Origin: SZUA-547 sp963669265
GTDB lineage: Bacteria; Pseudomonadota; Alphaproteobacteria; Rhodobacterales; Rhodobacteraceae
Direction of reading: 5' to 3'
Assembly (NCBI GenBank): GCA_963669265.1
Contig: OY769916.1
Span: 2,232,001 to 2,296,000 of the forward strand
DNA: 64,000 nt
Numbering within the stretch: the first letter of the stretch is position 1; each line of letters opens with the position of its first letter. A program made the translations under genes and the position numbers. The notes beneath the pieces are model-generated. The model was not told the DNA's origin and searched no databases. It saw nothing but the letters and a program-made list of their open reading frames with translations. This document shows positions 17,767 through 25,777 of the stretch, in pieces.

Positions 17767-19098
17767 TCAGACGGCGCCGTCGCCGTAGTCTCTTAGAACC
17801 GCGCCCACCAGATAGAGCGAGCCGCAGATCACGATTCGCGCGCCCGGCTCCGCCGAAGCGCCGATGGCGTAGATCGCATCGGCGACCGTCTCCACCGGAT
17901 CAGCGTAAAGTCCGGCGCTGCGCGCGATGTTCGCCAGGCCTTCGGCTGAGAACGACGCCTCGGCGTCCGGAATGCGCACCGTGTAGACCTTGCGCACCAC
18001 ACCGTCGAAAGGCGCCAGAAAATCCGCCGCGCTCTTGGTCTCCAGCATGCCGCAGACCAGATAGACCGGCTGGTCCGAACGTTCGGTGGCCGCCGCCAGA
18101 TAATCCGCCAGCGCCCTGCCCGCCGCCTCGTTGTGCCCGCCGTCGAGAATTATGTCGGCCCCCTCGGGCGCGGAGGCTGCAAGCGGGCCTTCCCGCAGCC
18201 GCTGGATGCGGCCCGGCCACTCCGCCAGCGCCGGGCCGGCGGCGCAGACCTCCTCGCCGAAGCCGAGCCGTTTCAACGCGGCGATCACGACCCCGGCGTT
18301 GAGATGCTGATGCCGCCCGGCCAGCGCAGGCGGGCCGAGATCCATCAGACCGCCGTCGTCCTGAAAGATCAGGCGGCCATGCTCCTCCCAACTCTGCCAG
18401 TCGCGGCCGTAAGTGATCAGATCCACGCCCAGCGCGTCCGCCCGGCGTTCGATCGCATCCATCGCCTCGTCCACCTGCGGCCCAACCACGCAGGGCGCGC
18501 CCGGCTTCAGAATCCCCGCCTTTTCTCCGGCGATCTCCGCGATCGTCTCGCCGAGATATTGCTGGTGATCCAACGAGATCGTGGTGATGACGGTCATCGC
18601 GGGCGCATCGACCACATTGGTCGCATCCAGCCGCCCGCCCAGACCTGTCTCAAGAATCAGACGGTCCGCCGGGATGCGGGAGAACGCCAGAAACGCGGCG
18701 GCGGTGGTGATCTCGAAATAGGTGATCGGATCGGCGCCGTTCGCGGCCTCGCATTCCTCCAGCAACGCGGACAGCGCATCCTCGTCGATCAACGCGCCCG
18801 CCAGCCGGATCCGCTCATGAAACCGGACCAGATGCGGCGAGGTGTAGACATGCACGCGCTCGCCCGACGCCTCCAGCCCCGCCCGCAGCATCGAGGCCAC
18901 CGATCCTTTGCCGTTGGTCCCGGCGATATGGATCACCGGCGGCAGAGTACGCTCCGGATGCCCGAGCCTGGCCAGAATGCGATGCATCCGGTCAAGCGAC
19001 AGGTCGATGATCTTCGGATGGAGCGAAAGCAGACGCTCCAGAATGGCGTCGCTGGGCGCTGGCGCCAACGCCGCCGCGCCCTGAGATACGCCTGTCAC
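17767..19098 (-). CDS. folC: Bifunctional folylpolyglutamate/dihydrofolate synthase FolC
   Basis: Mur-ligase-family enzyme adding glutamate to dihydropteroate and folates. The 443-residue protein has the P-loop IHIAGTNGKGSVASML near 58-73, TSPHLVRFHERIRL, ETGLGGRLDATNVV, the TTISLDHQQYLGETIAEIAGEKAGI block, and LDGGHNEAAG in the C-terminal domain. The ATG at 19098 overlaps the accD stop by 4 bases, and accD-folC adjacency is widespread in proteobacteria. Confidence 0.96.
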   Translation of the reverse strand: MTGVSQGAAALAPAPSDAILERLLSLHPKIIDLSLDRMHRILARLGHPERTLPPVIHIAGTNGKGSVASMLRAGLEASGERVHVYTSPHLVRFHERIRLAGALIDEDALSALLEECEAANGADPITYFEITTAAAFLAFSRIPADRLILETGLGGRLDATNVVDAPAMTVITTISLDHQQYLGETIAEIAGEKAGILKPGAPCVVGPQVDEAMDAIERRADALGVDLITYGRDWQSWEEHGRLIFQDDGGLMDLGPPALAGRHQHLNAGVVIAALKRLGFGEEVCAAGPALAEWPGRIQRLREGPLAASAPEGADIILDGGHNEAAGRALADYLAAATERSDQPVYLVCGMLETKSAADFLAPFDGVVRKVYTVRIPDAEASFSAEGLANIARSAGLYADPVETVADAIYAIGASAEPGARIVICGSLYLVGAVLRDYGDGAV

Positions 19099-20042
19099 GC
19101 CTTGGCGTCCGCCTGGTCGGGGGCCGGCCCTGGCGCCGCCGGAGCGCCCGATCCCTCCGGCTGAGGCTTCGGCAGCTGCCCGGCGATAGCGGGGGGCATG
19201 TTCATCAACAGGCGCAGCATCTTGATCATCTCGTCGCGCATCTTGCTGCGGTGGATCACCCGGTCCAGCATGCCGTGGTCCAGCAGGTATTCCGAGCGCT
19301 GGAACCCCTCGGGCAGGGTCTCCCGAATGGTCTGTTCGATCACCCGCGGCCCGGCGAAGCAGATCAGCGCGTTCGGCTCCGCGATCTGAACGTCGCCCAG
19401 CATCGCGTAGGACGCCGTGACGCCGCCCGTCGTCGGATGGGTGAGCACGACGATGTAGGGCAGCCCGGCGTCACGCACCATGCCGATGGCGACCGTGGAG
19501 CGCGGCATCTGCATCAGGCTGAGAATGCCCTCCTGCATCCGGGCCCCGCCCGCCGCCGAAAACACGATCAGCGGCGCACGGGCCTTGATCGCCTCGCGCG
19601 CGGCCGAGATCAGCGCGTTGCCGACGCCCATGCCCATGGATCCGGCCATGAAGTTGAAATTCTGCCCCGCGCAGATCGTGGTGACGCCGCCGATCTCTCC
19701 CTTCACGACCAGCATCACCTCGCGCTCGCCGGTGGCTTTCCGCGCTTCTTTCATGCGGTCGGAATAGCGCCGCTGGTCCTTGAATTTCAGCGGATCCGCC
19801 AGCGGCTCCGGCGTCTTGATCTCTTCAAACGCGCCATGGTCATAGAGCGCCTTGAACCGGTCGCGGGGCGTGATGTTCATGTGGTTGTCGCAACTGGGGC
19901 AGACATAGAGCGCGTCGGTCAGCTCGCGATGAAAGATCATCTGATCGCACTGGGTGCATTTCTGCCAGAGGTTTTCCGGCGTATCACGCCGGTTCAGCAG
20001 CGAGTCGATCCGCGGGCGAACGTGTTTCGAAATCCAGCTCAT
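19095..20042 (-). CDS. accD: Acetyl-CoA carboxylase carboxyltransferase subunit beta
   Basis: Beta subunit of the carboxyltransferase that makes malonyl-CoA for fatty-acid synthesis. The 315-residue protein starts MSWISKHVRPRIDSLL and carries the N-terminal zinc ribbon (Cys29, Cys32, Cys48, Cys51 in KCTQCDQM and YVCPSCDNH). The crotonase-like core includes FSAAGGARMQEGILSLMQM and HPTTGGVTASYAMLGD. The C-terminal tail is Pro/Ala-rich and low complexity. An in-frame ATG four codons upstream (20054) is possible; MSWI fits relatives. It lies 73 bases after trpA on the same strand. Confidence 0.96.
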   Translation of the reverse strand: MSWISKHVRPRIDSLLNRRDTPENLWQKCTQCDQMIFHRELTDALYVCPSCDNHMNITPRDRFKALYDHGAFEEIKTPEPLADPLKFKDQRRYSDRMKEARKATGEREVMLVVKGEIGGVTTICAGQNFNFMAGSMGMGVGNALISAAREAIKARAPLIVFSAAGGARMQEGILSLMQMPRSTVAIGMVRDAGLPYIVVLTHPTTGGVTASYAMLGDVQIAEPNALICFAGPRVIEQTIRETLPEGFQRSEYLLDHGMLDRVIHRSKMRDEMIKMLRLLMNMPPAIAGQLPKPQPEGSGAPAAPGPAPDQADAKA

Positions 20043-20115
20043 GTGTTCCACCATCCGTCGCCTGTTGTGAAGGCGATCTCTAGATTAGGCCCCTGAGCGG
20101 GCGATGCAATGCGCG

Positions 20116-20925
20116 TCATCCCCGCGCGGAATGCGCGCCGTCCGCCAGCGTTTTCACGAAAGCGAGGATGTCAGCGGGGCTGTCGCCCTCTTCAATCCGC
20201 TTGATGATCGCAGAGCCGACCACCACGCCATCCGCCCGTCTGGCGATGCCCGCCGCCTGCTCAGACGAATTGACGCCAAAGCCGACGCAGACCGGCAGAT
20301 CCGTCGCGGCTTTCAGACGGTCGACCGCCGCGCCCACCACATCCGCGTCGGGAGAGGCCGAGCCGGTGATGCCAGTGATGGAGACGTAATAGACGAAACC
20401 AGACGTGTTCTGCAGAACCGTGGGCAGACGGCGCGCATCCGTGGTCGGAGTCGCCAGGCGGATGAAATGCACGCCCGCCTCCGCCGCCGGGATGCAAAGC
20501 TCCTCATCCTCTTCGGGGGGCAGGTCGACGACGATCAGCCCGTCCACGCCCGCCGCCTTCGCGTCCGCCAAAAACCGGTCCGTGCCGTAGATATAGATCG
20601 GATTGTAATACCCCATCAGCACGATCGGCGTGGTCTGGTCGCCGCCGCGGAACGCGCGCACCATGTCCAGCGTCCGGGTCAGGGTCTGGCCCGCGTCCAG
20701 CGCGCGCTGCCCCGACAACTGGATCGCTGGACCGTCGGCCATCGGGTCGGTGAAGGGCATGCCCAGCTCGATCACGTCGACGCCCGCGCCCGGCAGGCCT
20801 TTGATGATCTCCAGACTGGTGTCGTAATTCGGATCGCCCGCCATCACAAAGGCGACGAACCCGGCGCGGTTTTCAGCTTTCAGCGCGGCGAAACGAGCGT
20901 CAATGCGGGAAGGCGTGGAAGTCAT
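20116..20925 (-). CDS. trpA: Tryptophan synthase alpha chain
   Basis: Cleaves indole-3-glycerol phosphate to indole and G3P. The 269-residue TIM barrel keeps the catalytic pair Glu53 and Asp64 in IELGMPFTDPMADGPAIQLS, loop YYNPIYIYGTDRF, DLPPEEDEEL and the phosphate site GFGVNSSEQ with GVVVGSAII. It starts 5 bases after the DUF2158-like gene. Unusually, trpA is separated from trpB by about 2 kb holding four unrelated genes, so the two synthase subunits are not translated as a coupled pair. Confidence 0.97.
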   Translation of the reverse strand: MTSTPSRIDARFAALKAENRAGFVAFVMAGDPNYDTSLEIIKGLPGAGVDVIELGMPFTDPMADGPAIQLSGQRALDAGQTLTRTLDMVRAFRGGDQTTPIVLMGYYNPIYIYGTDRFLADAKAAGVDGLIVVDLPPEEDEELCIPAAEAGVHFIRLATPTTDARRLPTVLQNTSGFVYYVSITGITGSASPDADVVGAAVDRLKAATDLPVCVGFGVNSSEQAAGIARRADGVVVGSAIIKRIEEGDSPADILAFVKTLADGAHSARG

Positions 20926-20930
20926 GGGCG

Positions 20931-21269
20931 TCAGTCGTCCTTGCGGAAGTACTTTTTCTCGCGCGGCTTGCCGTCCCAGCCGGGCTTGCCGCGGGGCTTG
21001 TCGTCTCGGTCGCCGCGATCCCCCCGATCGTCGCGTCCGCGATGGGGCTTACCGCCCCCATGTCCGCCATGTCCGCCGTCCCGCCGGGGCGGGCGGGAGT
21101 CGCTGCGCTCTTCCCATTTCTTGAGGGTGAAGGCCGGAACGCTGTCGCGGCCGATCTTGCCCTCCTGAGCCCAGATCACCGCGATCGCGTCGCCATCCAC
21201 GGCTTCGACCAGCATCTTCATCGAGCCGGATTTGAGGACCACCATGTCCCCTTGTTTGAACGTATCCAT
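20931..21269 (-). CDS. DUF2158/YodC-like small protein with Arg-Gly-Asp-rich tail
   Basis: A 112-residue cytosolic protein. Residues 1-55 (FKQGDMVVLKSGSMKMLVEAV, then VIWAQEG) resemble the DUF2158/YodC fold, a small SH3-like barrel of unknown function. Residues 56-112 are a low-complexity tail rich in Arg, Gly, Asp and Lys (DRGDRGDRDDKPRGKPG), probably disordered and perhaps nucleic-acid binding; that is only an inference from composition. It sits 5 bases upstream of trpA, so it is probably co-transcribed with trpA, perhaps also accD-folC. No link to tryptophan synthesis is evident. Confidence 0.6.
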   Translation of the reverse strand: MDTFKQGDMVVLKSGSMKMLVEAVDGDAIAVIWAQEGKIGRDSVPAFTLKKWEERSDSRPPRRDGGHGGHGGGKPHRGRDDRGDRGDRDDKPRGKPGWDGKPREKKYFRKDD

Positions 21270-21390
21270 GCCATCCTCTCAGGCGGCCGAAACGGGCCAC
21301 GGCGGCTCCTATGATCGGTAGGGTCCCGCTTATGCGGTCGCGCAAGGGGCGCGTCCAGCGAAATCGCACCTATGGCGGGGCCTGACGGCG

Positions 21391-21921
21391 TCAGGGATCG
21401 GGTTCAACCGCCATCACCTCTTCGATGAAGCCGCTCAGAAGCTGCGCCCGTCCCGTCACCCCCGCCTTGCGGAAAACGGCGGTGGATTGCGCCTTGATCG
21501 TACCCTCGCTGGTTTCTCGCAGCGTTGCGATCTCGGCATTGGAGAGCCCTTTGAGCATGAAATAGGCGACGTCGCGTTCTGAGGGCGTGAGACCCCAATC
21601 ATCGAACCGCTCCAGCACCATCTGGTGAAACTCACCCGCGGCCGCCCGCAGCATTTGTTCGGAGCGCTGGCGCTGGCGCAACAGGTTGCGGATCAGCAAT
21701 CCGCCCAACACCATGCCCAGGATCAGGCCGATCGTGGCCATGATCTCGATCGCCTCATGCAGGGTCCAACTGATCGGCGTGGTGCGCAGCCCGAACGCCG
21801 TGGAGGCGAGCTCGTAGACGAAGAAAAACCCGCAGATCACCTGCAACGCGGCGATCATAATAATCGGGATCGATCCCGCCTTTCGCGCTCGACGGGAGTG
21901 TGCGGACCGGGGCTCAGTCAT
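21391..21921 (-). CDS. Membrane-anchored LuxR-type transcription regulator
   Basis: A 176-residue protein with two membrane segments (about 17-38 and 50-70) joined by a short loop, then a basic stretch and a C-terminal GerE/LuxR helix-turn-helix (about 105-165): LTPSERDVAYFMLKGLSNAE is followed by IATLRETSEGTIKAQSTAVF. There is no receiver or autoinducer domain, so the sensing part must be the membrane region or a partner. The ATG at 21921 overlaps the end of the PepSY gene by 8 bases, so it is translationally coupled to it; a longer frame upstream is low-complexity and rejected. Probably senses something with the two Asp-rich secreted proteins upstream (inference). Confidence 0.75.
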   Translation of the reverse strand: MTEPRSAHSRRARKAGSIPIIMIAALQVICGFFFVYELASTAFGLRTTPISWTLHEAIEIMATIGLILGMVLGGLLIRNLLRQRQRSEQMLRAAAGEFHQMVLERFDDWGLTPSERDVAYFMLKGLSNAEIATLRETSEGTIKAQSTAVFRKAGVTGRAQLLSGFIEEVMAVEPDP

Positions 21922-22360
21922 CGTCGCCGCCATCATCGCCACCGTCGTCGCCGCCATCGTCCCCGTCGTCGTCGCCGCCGCCTCCGCCAGTACCCCCGTT
22001 TCCGCCTCCGTCGCCGCCGCCTTGCCAGCCGCGCCGCTTGCTGCCGCCGCCTCCGCCGGAGCCGCGCCAGGACGGATCGTTGTCGGCGTCGGGGTCAAAT
22101 TCCTCGACGATGTCGCGCAGAACTTCGCCGGTGCGCGGGTTCAGCACCATTTCGCGTTCATGGTCGCCGCGAACGGCTTCGATCAACACCCGGCCCAACC
22201 AGGTGCGCCGCACCTCGCGCACCTCATAACCCTGCGCCTCCAGAAAGCCGACCGCCGCCTCGACGGGATCGCCTGCGGCCAGCGCAGAACCGGCCACAGG
22301 CGTCTGGAGCACAAGCGCGGCAGCGAACGCCGCCGCACGGATCATGCGCAGGCGGATCAT
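21914..22360 (-). CDS. Secreted PepSY-domain protein with Gly/Asp-rich tail
   Basis: A 148-residue protein. It has a signal peptide (about 1-29, ending SALAAG), then one PepSY domain (about 31-92: AVGFLEAQGYEVREVRRTWL, EMVLNPRTGEVLRDIVEEFD). The tail of about 50 residues is almost only Gly and Asp (GGGG runs, then DDGGDDGGDD). PepSY domains occur as protease inhibitors or small binding modules in periplasmic proteins. The start may instead be the Met six codons in. It overlaps the membrane LuxR gene and follows the poly-Asp gene; the three form a likely unit. Confidence 0.75.
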   Translation of the reverse strand: MIRLRMIRAAAFAAALVLQTPVAGSALAAGDPVEAAVGFLEAQGYEVREVRRTWLGRVLIEAVRGDHEREMVLNPRTGEVLRDIVEEFDPDADNDPSWRGSGGGGGSKRRGWQGGGDGGGNGGTGGGGGDDDGDDGGDDGGDDGGDDD

Positions 22361-22402
22361 GCGCTGGTGCGGGCCAATGCCCAGTCAGCGCCCGCCCGGC
22401 GC

Positions 22403-22711
22403 TTAGTCGTCGTCGCCATCATCATCGCCGTCATCGCCTCCATCGTCGTCATCATCATCATCGCCGCCGTCAAAACCCCGGTCATCGTCGTCATCGTCGT
22501 CATCATCATCATCGTTTTCACGGCCGTCGTCATCATCGTCGTCGTCGTCGTTGAACGCGGTGCTGAAGGACTCCCGAAGCTCCTGGAAGAACTCCGGACC
22601 ATCGTCAACGGCGGAGGCGTCATCGTCGGCCGACGCCATGACCCCCAGCGGCGTCAGCGACAACGCCGTGGTCATGAAGAGAGCGGTCAAAAGCTTGGTG
22701 GGTGTGGTCAT
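22403..22711 (-). CDS. Small secreted poly-aspartate protein
   Basis: A 102-residue protein. It starts MTTPTKLLTALFMTTALSL, with a signal peptide cleaved near VMASA-D (about 28). A short ordinary stretch follows (VDDGPEFFQELRESFSTAF), then about 50 residues that are nearly all Asp with a few Gly, Arg and Asn. The DNA here is a GAT/GAC trinucleotide repeat. A mature protein this acidic would be expected to bind divalent cations or basic peptides (inference). The ribosome site AGGAAAGG lies upstream. It is followed after 42 bases by the PepSY gene. Confidence 0.65.
   Translation of the reverse strand: MTTPTKLLTALFMTTALSLTPLGVMASADDDASAVDDGPEFFQELRESFSTAFNDDDDDDDDGRENDDDDDDDDDDDRGFDGGDDDDDDDGGDDGDDDGDDD
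22404..22550. repeat. GAT/GAC (ATC/GTC) trinucleotide-repeat tract
   Basis: Nearly pure GTC/ATC triplets on the plus strand, coding Asp runs in the minus-strand poly-Asp protein; a related shorter tract lies at about 21915-22010 in the PepSY tail. Such tracts can expand or contract in frame. Confidence 0.8.
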
Positions 22712-22836
22712 ATCTTTCGCCTTTCCTGTGCGCATTGCGGGTCTGCCCGGATTGCAGCCGCCAGTCGCGGCGACCGTCAGACAGATCGACTAAGCGCGCG
22801 GCGCCCGGCGAAAGACATGCGGCCACGGTTGAAACG

Positions 22837-22854
22837 CCCCGGCCTAAACCGGGG
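22837..22854 (-). terminator. Weak hairpin after trpB
   Basis: A 6-bp stem (22837-22842 with 22849-22854) with a 6-base loop and only CGTTTC after it on the minus strand, 60 bases past the trpB stop. A plausible but weak terminator separating trpB from the poly-Asp gene set. Confidence 0.4.
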
Positions 22855-22914
22855 AAAGACGCGTATCAGACAGAAGTTTATGCGCGAATTGGCCCTTATG
22901 GGCCGGCGAGCCGC

Positions 22915-24135
22915 CTAGATCTCGACGCCCAGCGCGCCGGCGACGGTGAAGATGTCCTTGTCGCCCCGTCCGCACATATTCATCACCAGAAGGTGGTCGG
23001 CGGGCAGATCCGGCGCGATTTTCATCACATGGGCTAGCGCGTGGCTGGGCTCCAGAGCCGGAATGATCCCCTCCGCCGTGCAGCAGAACTGGAACGCGTC
23101 CAGCGCCTCCCGGTCGGTGATCGAGACATATTCCACCCGGCCGATATCGTTCAGCCAGGAGTGCTCCGGCCCGATGCCGGGATAGTCGAGACCGGCCGAG
23201 ATCGAGTGCCCCTCCAGAATCTGCCCATCGTCATCCTGCAGCAGATAGGTGCGGTTGCCGTGTAGAACGCCGGGTTTACCGCCCGTCAGCGACGCGCAAT
23301 GCTCCATCCGGTCATCGACGCCGTGCCCGCCCGCCTCCACGCCGATGATCCGCACGTCCTTGTCATCGAGAAAGGGGTGAAACAGGCCCATCGCGTTCGA
23401 TCCGCCGCCGATACAGGCGACCAGCGTGTCCGGCAGACGGCCTTCGCGGGCCTGCATCTGCTCCTTCGTCTCCTTGCCGATGATCGACTGAAAATCGCGC
23501 ACCATCGCCGGATAGGGATGGGGACCCGCCACCGTTCCGATGCAATAGAACGTGTCATCGACATTGGTGACCCAGTCTCGTAACGCCTCGTTCATCGCGT
23601 CTTTCAGCGTGCCGCGCCCGGCGGTCACCGAGACGATCTCCGCCCCCAGCAGCTTCATGCGGAAGACGTTGGGCTTTTGTCGCTCCACATCGGTCGCGCC
23701 CATGAAAACCACGCATTTCAGGCCAAACCGCGCGCAGACCGTGGCGGTCGCGACGCCATGCTGCCCGGCGCCGGTCTCGGCGATGATGCGGGTCTTGCCC
23801 ATGCGGCGGGCGAGCAGGATCTGCCCCAGCACGTTGTTGATCTTGTGCGCGCCGGTATGGTTCAGCTCGTCGCGCTTCAAATAGACTTTGGCGCCGCCCA
23901 GCTTCTCCGTCAGCCGCTCGGCGAAATAGAGCGGGCTGGGACGGCCGACATAATGGTCCCAGAGATCGCGCATCTCAGCCCAGAACGCGGGGTCTTCCTT
24001 GGCGTTCTCGTACTGCGCCTCCAGATCGAGGATCAGCGGCATCAGCGTCTCGGCGACGAAACGTCCGCCGAACACGCCAAAGCGGCCGCGCTCATCGGGT
24101 CCGGAGCGATAGGAGTTCAGCATTTCAGAGGCCAT
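22915..24135 (-). CDS. trpB: Tryptophan synthase beta chain
   Basis: PLP enzyme joining indole and serine. At 406 residues it is full length. It has GRFGVFGGRFVAETL, the PLP lysine Lys98 in LNHTGAHKINNVLGQ, ETGAGQHGVATATV, and the phosphate loop GGGSNAMGLFHPF. A GAGGA ribosome site precedes the ATG. It follows the SDR gene by 98 bases on the same strand, so trpF-SDR-trpB is the likely transcript; trpA is 2 kb further on. Confidence 0.97.
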   Translation of the reverse strand: MASEMLNSYRSGPDERGRFGVFGGRFVAETLMPLILDLEAQYENAKEDPAFWAEMRDLWDHYVGRPSPLYFAERLTEKLGGAKVYLKRDELNHTGAHKINNVLGQILLARRMGKTRIIAETGAGQHGVATATVCARFGLKCVVFMGATDVERQKPNVFRMKLLGAEIVSVTAGRGTLKDAMNEALRDWVTNVDDTFYCIGTVAGPHPYPAMVRDFQSIIGKETKEQMQAREGRLPDTLVACIGGGSNAMGLFHPFLDDKDVRIIGVEAGGHGVDDRMEHCASLTGGKPGVLHGNRTYLLQDDDGQILEGHSISAGLDYPGIGPEHSWLNDIGRVEYVSITDREALDAFQFCCTAEGIIPALEPSHALAHVMKIAPDLPADHLLVMNMCGRGDKDIFTVAGALGVEI

Positions 24136-24233
24136 GGGTCAGTTCCTCGGCGAAAGAGCGTGCGAATCTGGCGTATGTATCGCTTTGGCTTGGTCCCGTC
24201 GACTTAGAACGTCGGCGCGGGGAGTCGATCCTA

Positions 24234-24998
24234 TCAGACGGGCAGGCCGACCCGGCGGCGCACATCCTCCCGGCGCAGGGAGACATCCGTGCCGTCGAAA
24301 CTCCGCGCGTCCTCGGTGCAGACCCAGGCGACGGCCTTGCCGACCCATTCGGCGGGAATATGGACAGAGGGATCGAGCTGGCTGACCGGGTTCACACCGG
24401 AGGCCTTGATCGCCACCTGCATCTCCGTCGCCACCGATCCCGGGCTCAGACCGATCGAGCGCACGCCGAGATCCGCGTATTCCTCGTGCGCCGCCATGGT
24501 CAGCATCCGCGCGGCGGCCTTGGAGGCGCAGTAATGGCTCCACCCTTCCCGCGCGTCGGTCGCGGCGCCCGAGCTAATATTGACGATCACGCCCTGGCCC
24601 GCCGCCTTCATCACCGGCAGCGCGGCGCGCAGGCCGTGATAAACGCCCTTCACGTTGATATCGATCGCCATGTCCCAGGCGTCGGGATCGGAGTCGTCCA
24701 GCCGCGCGATGGGCTCGATCACGCCCGCATTGTTGACCAGAATGTCTAGCCGGCCGAACGCGTCCCGGCAGCGGTCGACGGCGGCGGCGACGTCCGGATA
24801 GCGGCTGACGTCGCAGGCGATCGCCTCGGCCCGTCCGCCCGCCTCCCGAATCTCCGCCGAAATCTCCTCCAGCGCGTTCAGACGCCGCGCGGCGAGCAGG
24901 ACGTTCACGCCACGAGCCGCAAGCTCCCGCGCCGCGGCCGCGCCAATCCCGCGGCTGGCGCCGGTGACAATCGCCGCTTTTCCCGAAAGCTCCGTCAT
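24234..24998 (-). CDS. Short-chain dehydrogenase/reductase
   Basis: A classical 254-residue SDR. The NAD(P) motif TGASRGIG is at 12-19, the NNAG motif in ILVNNAGVIEP; catalytic Ser lies in VNISSGAA and Tyr/Lys in SHYCASKAA. An Arg pair after the second strand (AARRLNA) hints at NADP preference. The C-terminal part (WVGKAVAWVCTEDARSFDGT) resembles general SDRs; the substrate is unknown. Its ATG overlaps the trpF stop by 4 bases, so it is translated with trpF, an odd place for an SDR and not a known step of tryptophan synthesis. Confidence 0.9.
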   Translation of the reverse strand: MTELSGKAAIVTGASRGIGAAAARELAARGVNVLLAARRLNALEEISAEIREAGGRAEAIACDVSRYPDVAAAVDRCRDAFGRLDILVNNAGVIEPIARLDDSDPDAWDMAIDINVKGVYHGLRAALPVMKAAGQGVIVNISSGAATDAREGWSHYCASKAAARMLTMAAHEEYADLGVRSIGLSPGSVATEMQVAIKASGVNPVSQLDPSVHIPAEWVGKAVAWVCTEDARSFDGTDVSLRREDVRRRVGLPV

Positions 24999-25687
24999 GC
25001 TGGATCCACCTTCGCCTTGTCCGCCTTTGCATTGGCCGCGCCGTGCGCCGCATCGATGAACGCGCGGATCTTGTCCGGATCCTTGGCTCCCGGCGAGCTT
25101 TCAACGCCGGATGAGACGTCCACCTGCCGCGCCCCGGTCAATTGGATCGCCGTCGCGACATTCTCCGCCGTCAAACCGCCCGCCAGCATCCAGGGAACGG
25201 CCCAGCGTCGCCCGGCGATCAGCCGCCAGTCGAAGCTCAGCCCATTGCCGCCGGGCAGCGCCCCCGCGCCGCCGCTCGGAGGTTTGGCGTCCACCAGCAA
25301 CTGGTCCGCCACGCCCGCGTAGAGATCCAGCTTGGGCAAATCTTCTGGTCCGGCCACGCCGACCGCCTTCATCACCGGAAGCCCATAGCGGGCCTTGACC
25401 GCGGCGATGCGTTCCGGCGTCTCCGATCCGTGTAATTGCAGCATGTCGGGAGCCGCGCCCTCCGTAATCGCGTCGAGCAGCGCGTCGTCCGCGTCGACCG
25501 TCAGCGCCACCTTCGCGACGCCGGCGGGGACCGAGGCGGCCAGCGTTCCCGCCTCGGCGACGTTCACATCGCGCGGCGAAGGGGGGAAGAACACGAAGCC
25601 CACATAGCGCGCGCCCGCCTCCGCCGCGGCGGCGACGTGGCTTTCGCGGCTGAGACCGCAGATTTTCACGAGAACGGAGCCTGTCAT
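24995..25687 (-). CDS. trpF: Phosphoribosylanthranilate isomerase
   Basis: Third step of the tryptophan branch after anthranilate. The 230-residue protein has the catalytic Cys in VKICGLS (7-13), GFVFFPPSPRDV, LQLHGSETPERI, the catalytic Asp in QLLVDAKPPSGGAG, LAGGLTAENV and DVSSGVESSPGAKDPDKI. It ends in an Ala/Lys-rich tail. It overlaps the SDR gene by ATGA. Confidence 0.96.
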   Translation of the reverse strand: MTGSVLVKICGLSRESHVAAAAEAGARYVGFVFFPPSPRDVNVAEAGTLAASVPAGVAKVALTVDADDALLDAITEGAAPDMLQLHGSETPERIAAVKARYGLPVMKAVGVAGPEDLPKLDLYAGVADQLLVDAKPPSGGAGALPGGNGLSFDWRLIAGRRWAVPWMLAGGLTAENVATAIQLTGARQVDVSSGVESSPGAKDPDKIRAFIDAAHGAANAKADKAKVDPA

Positions 25688-25777
25688 GATCTGCGCTCAT
25701 ATCAGAGGGCAGCGCGGGCCGCCATCACCGGCCCGACATCAGAAAATGTCTGGGTTTGAGCGCCGACGCGCGGCGCG

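Noticed and set aside
22404..22550. Possible CRISPR or tandem-repeat array
   Set aside because: The unit is three bases and codes Asp; there are no spacers and no cas genes.
22022..22918. A long plus-strand frame opposite the poly-Asp gene, coding Val/Ile runs
   Set aside because: The Val/Ile runs are the complement of the Asp codon repeat; the minus-strand genes have signal peptides and ribosome sites.
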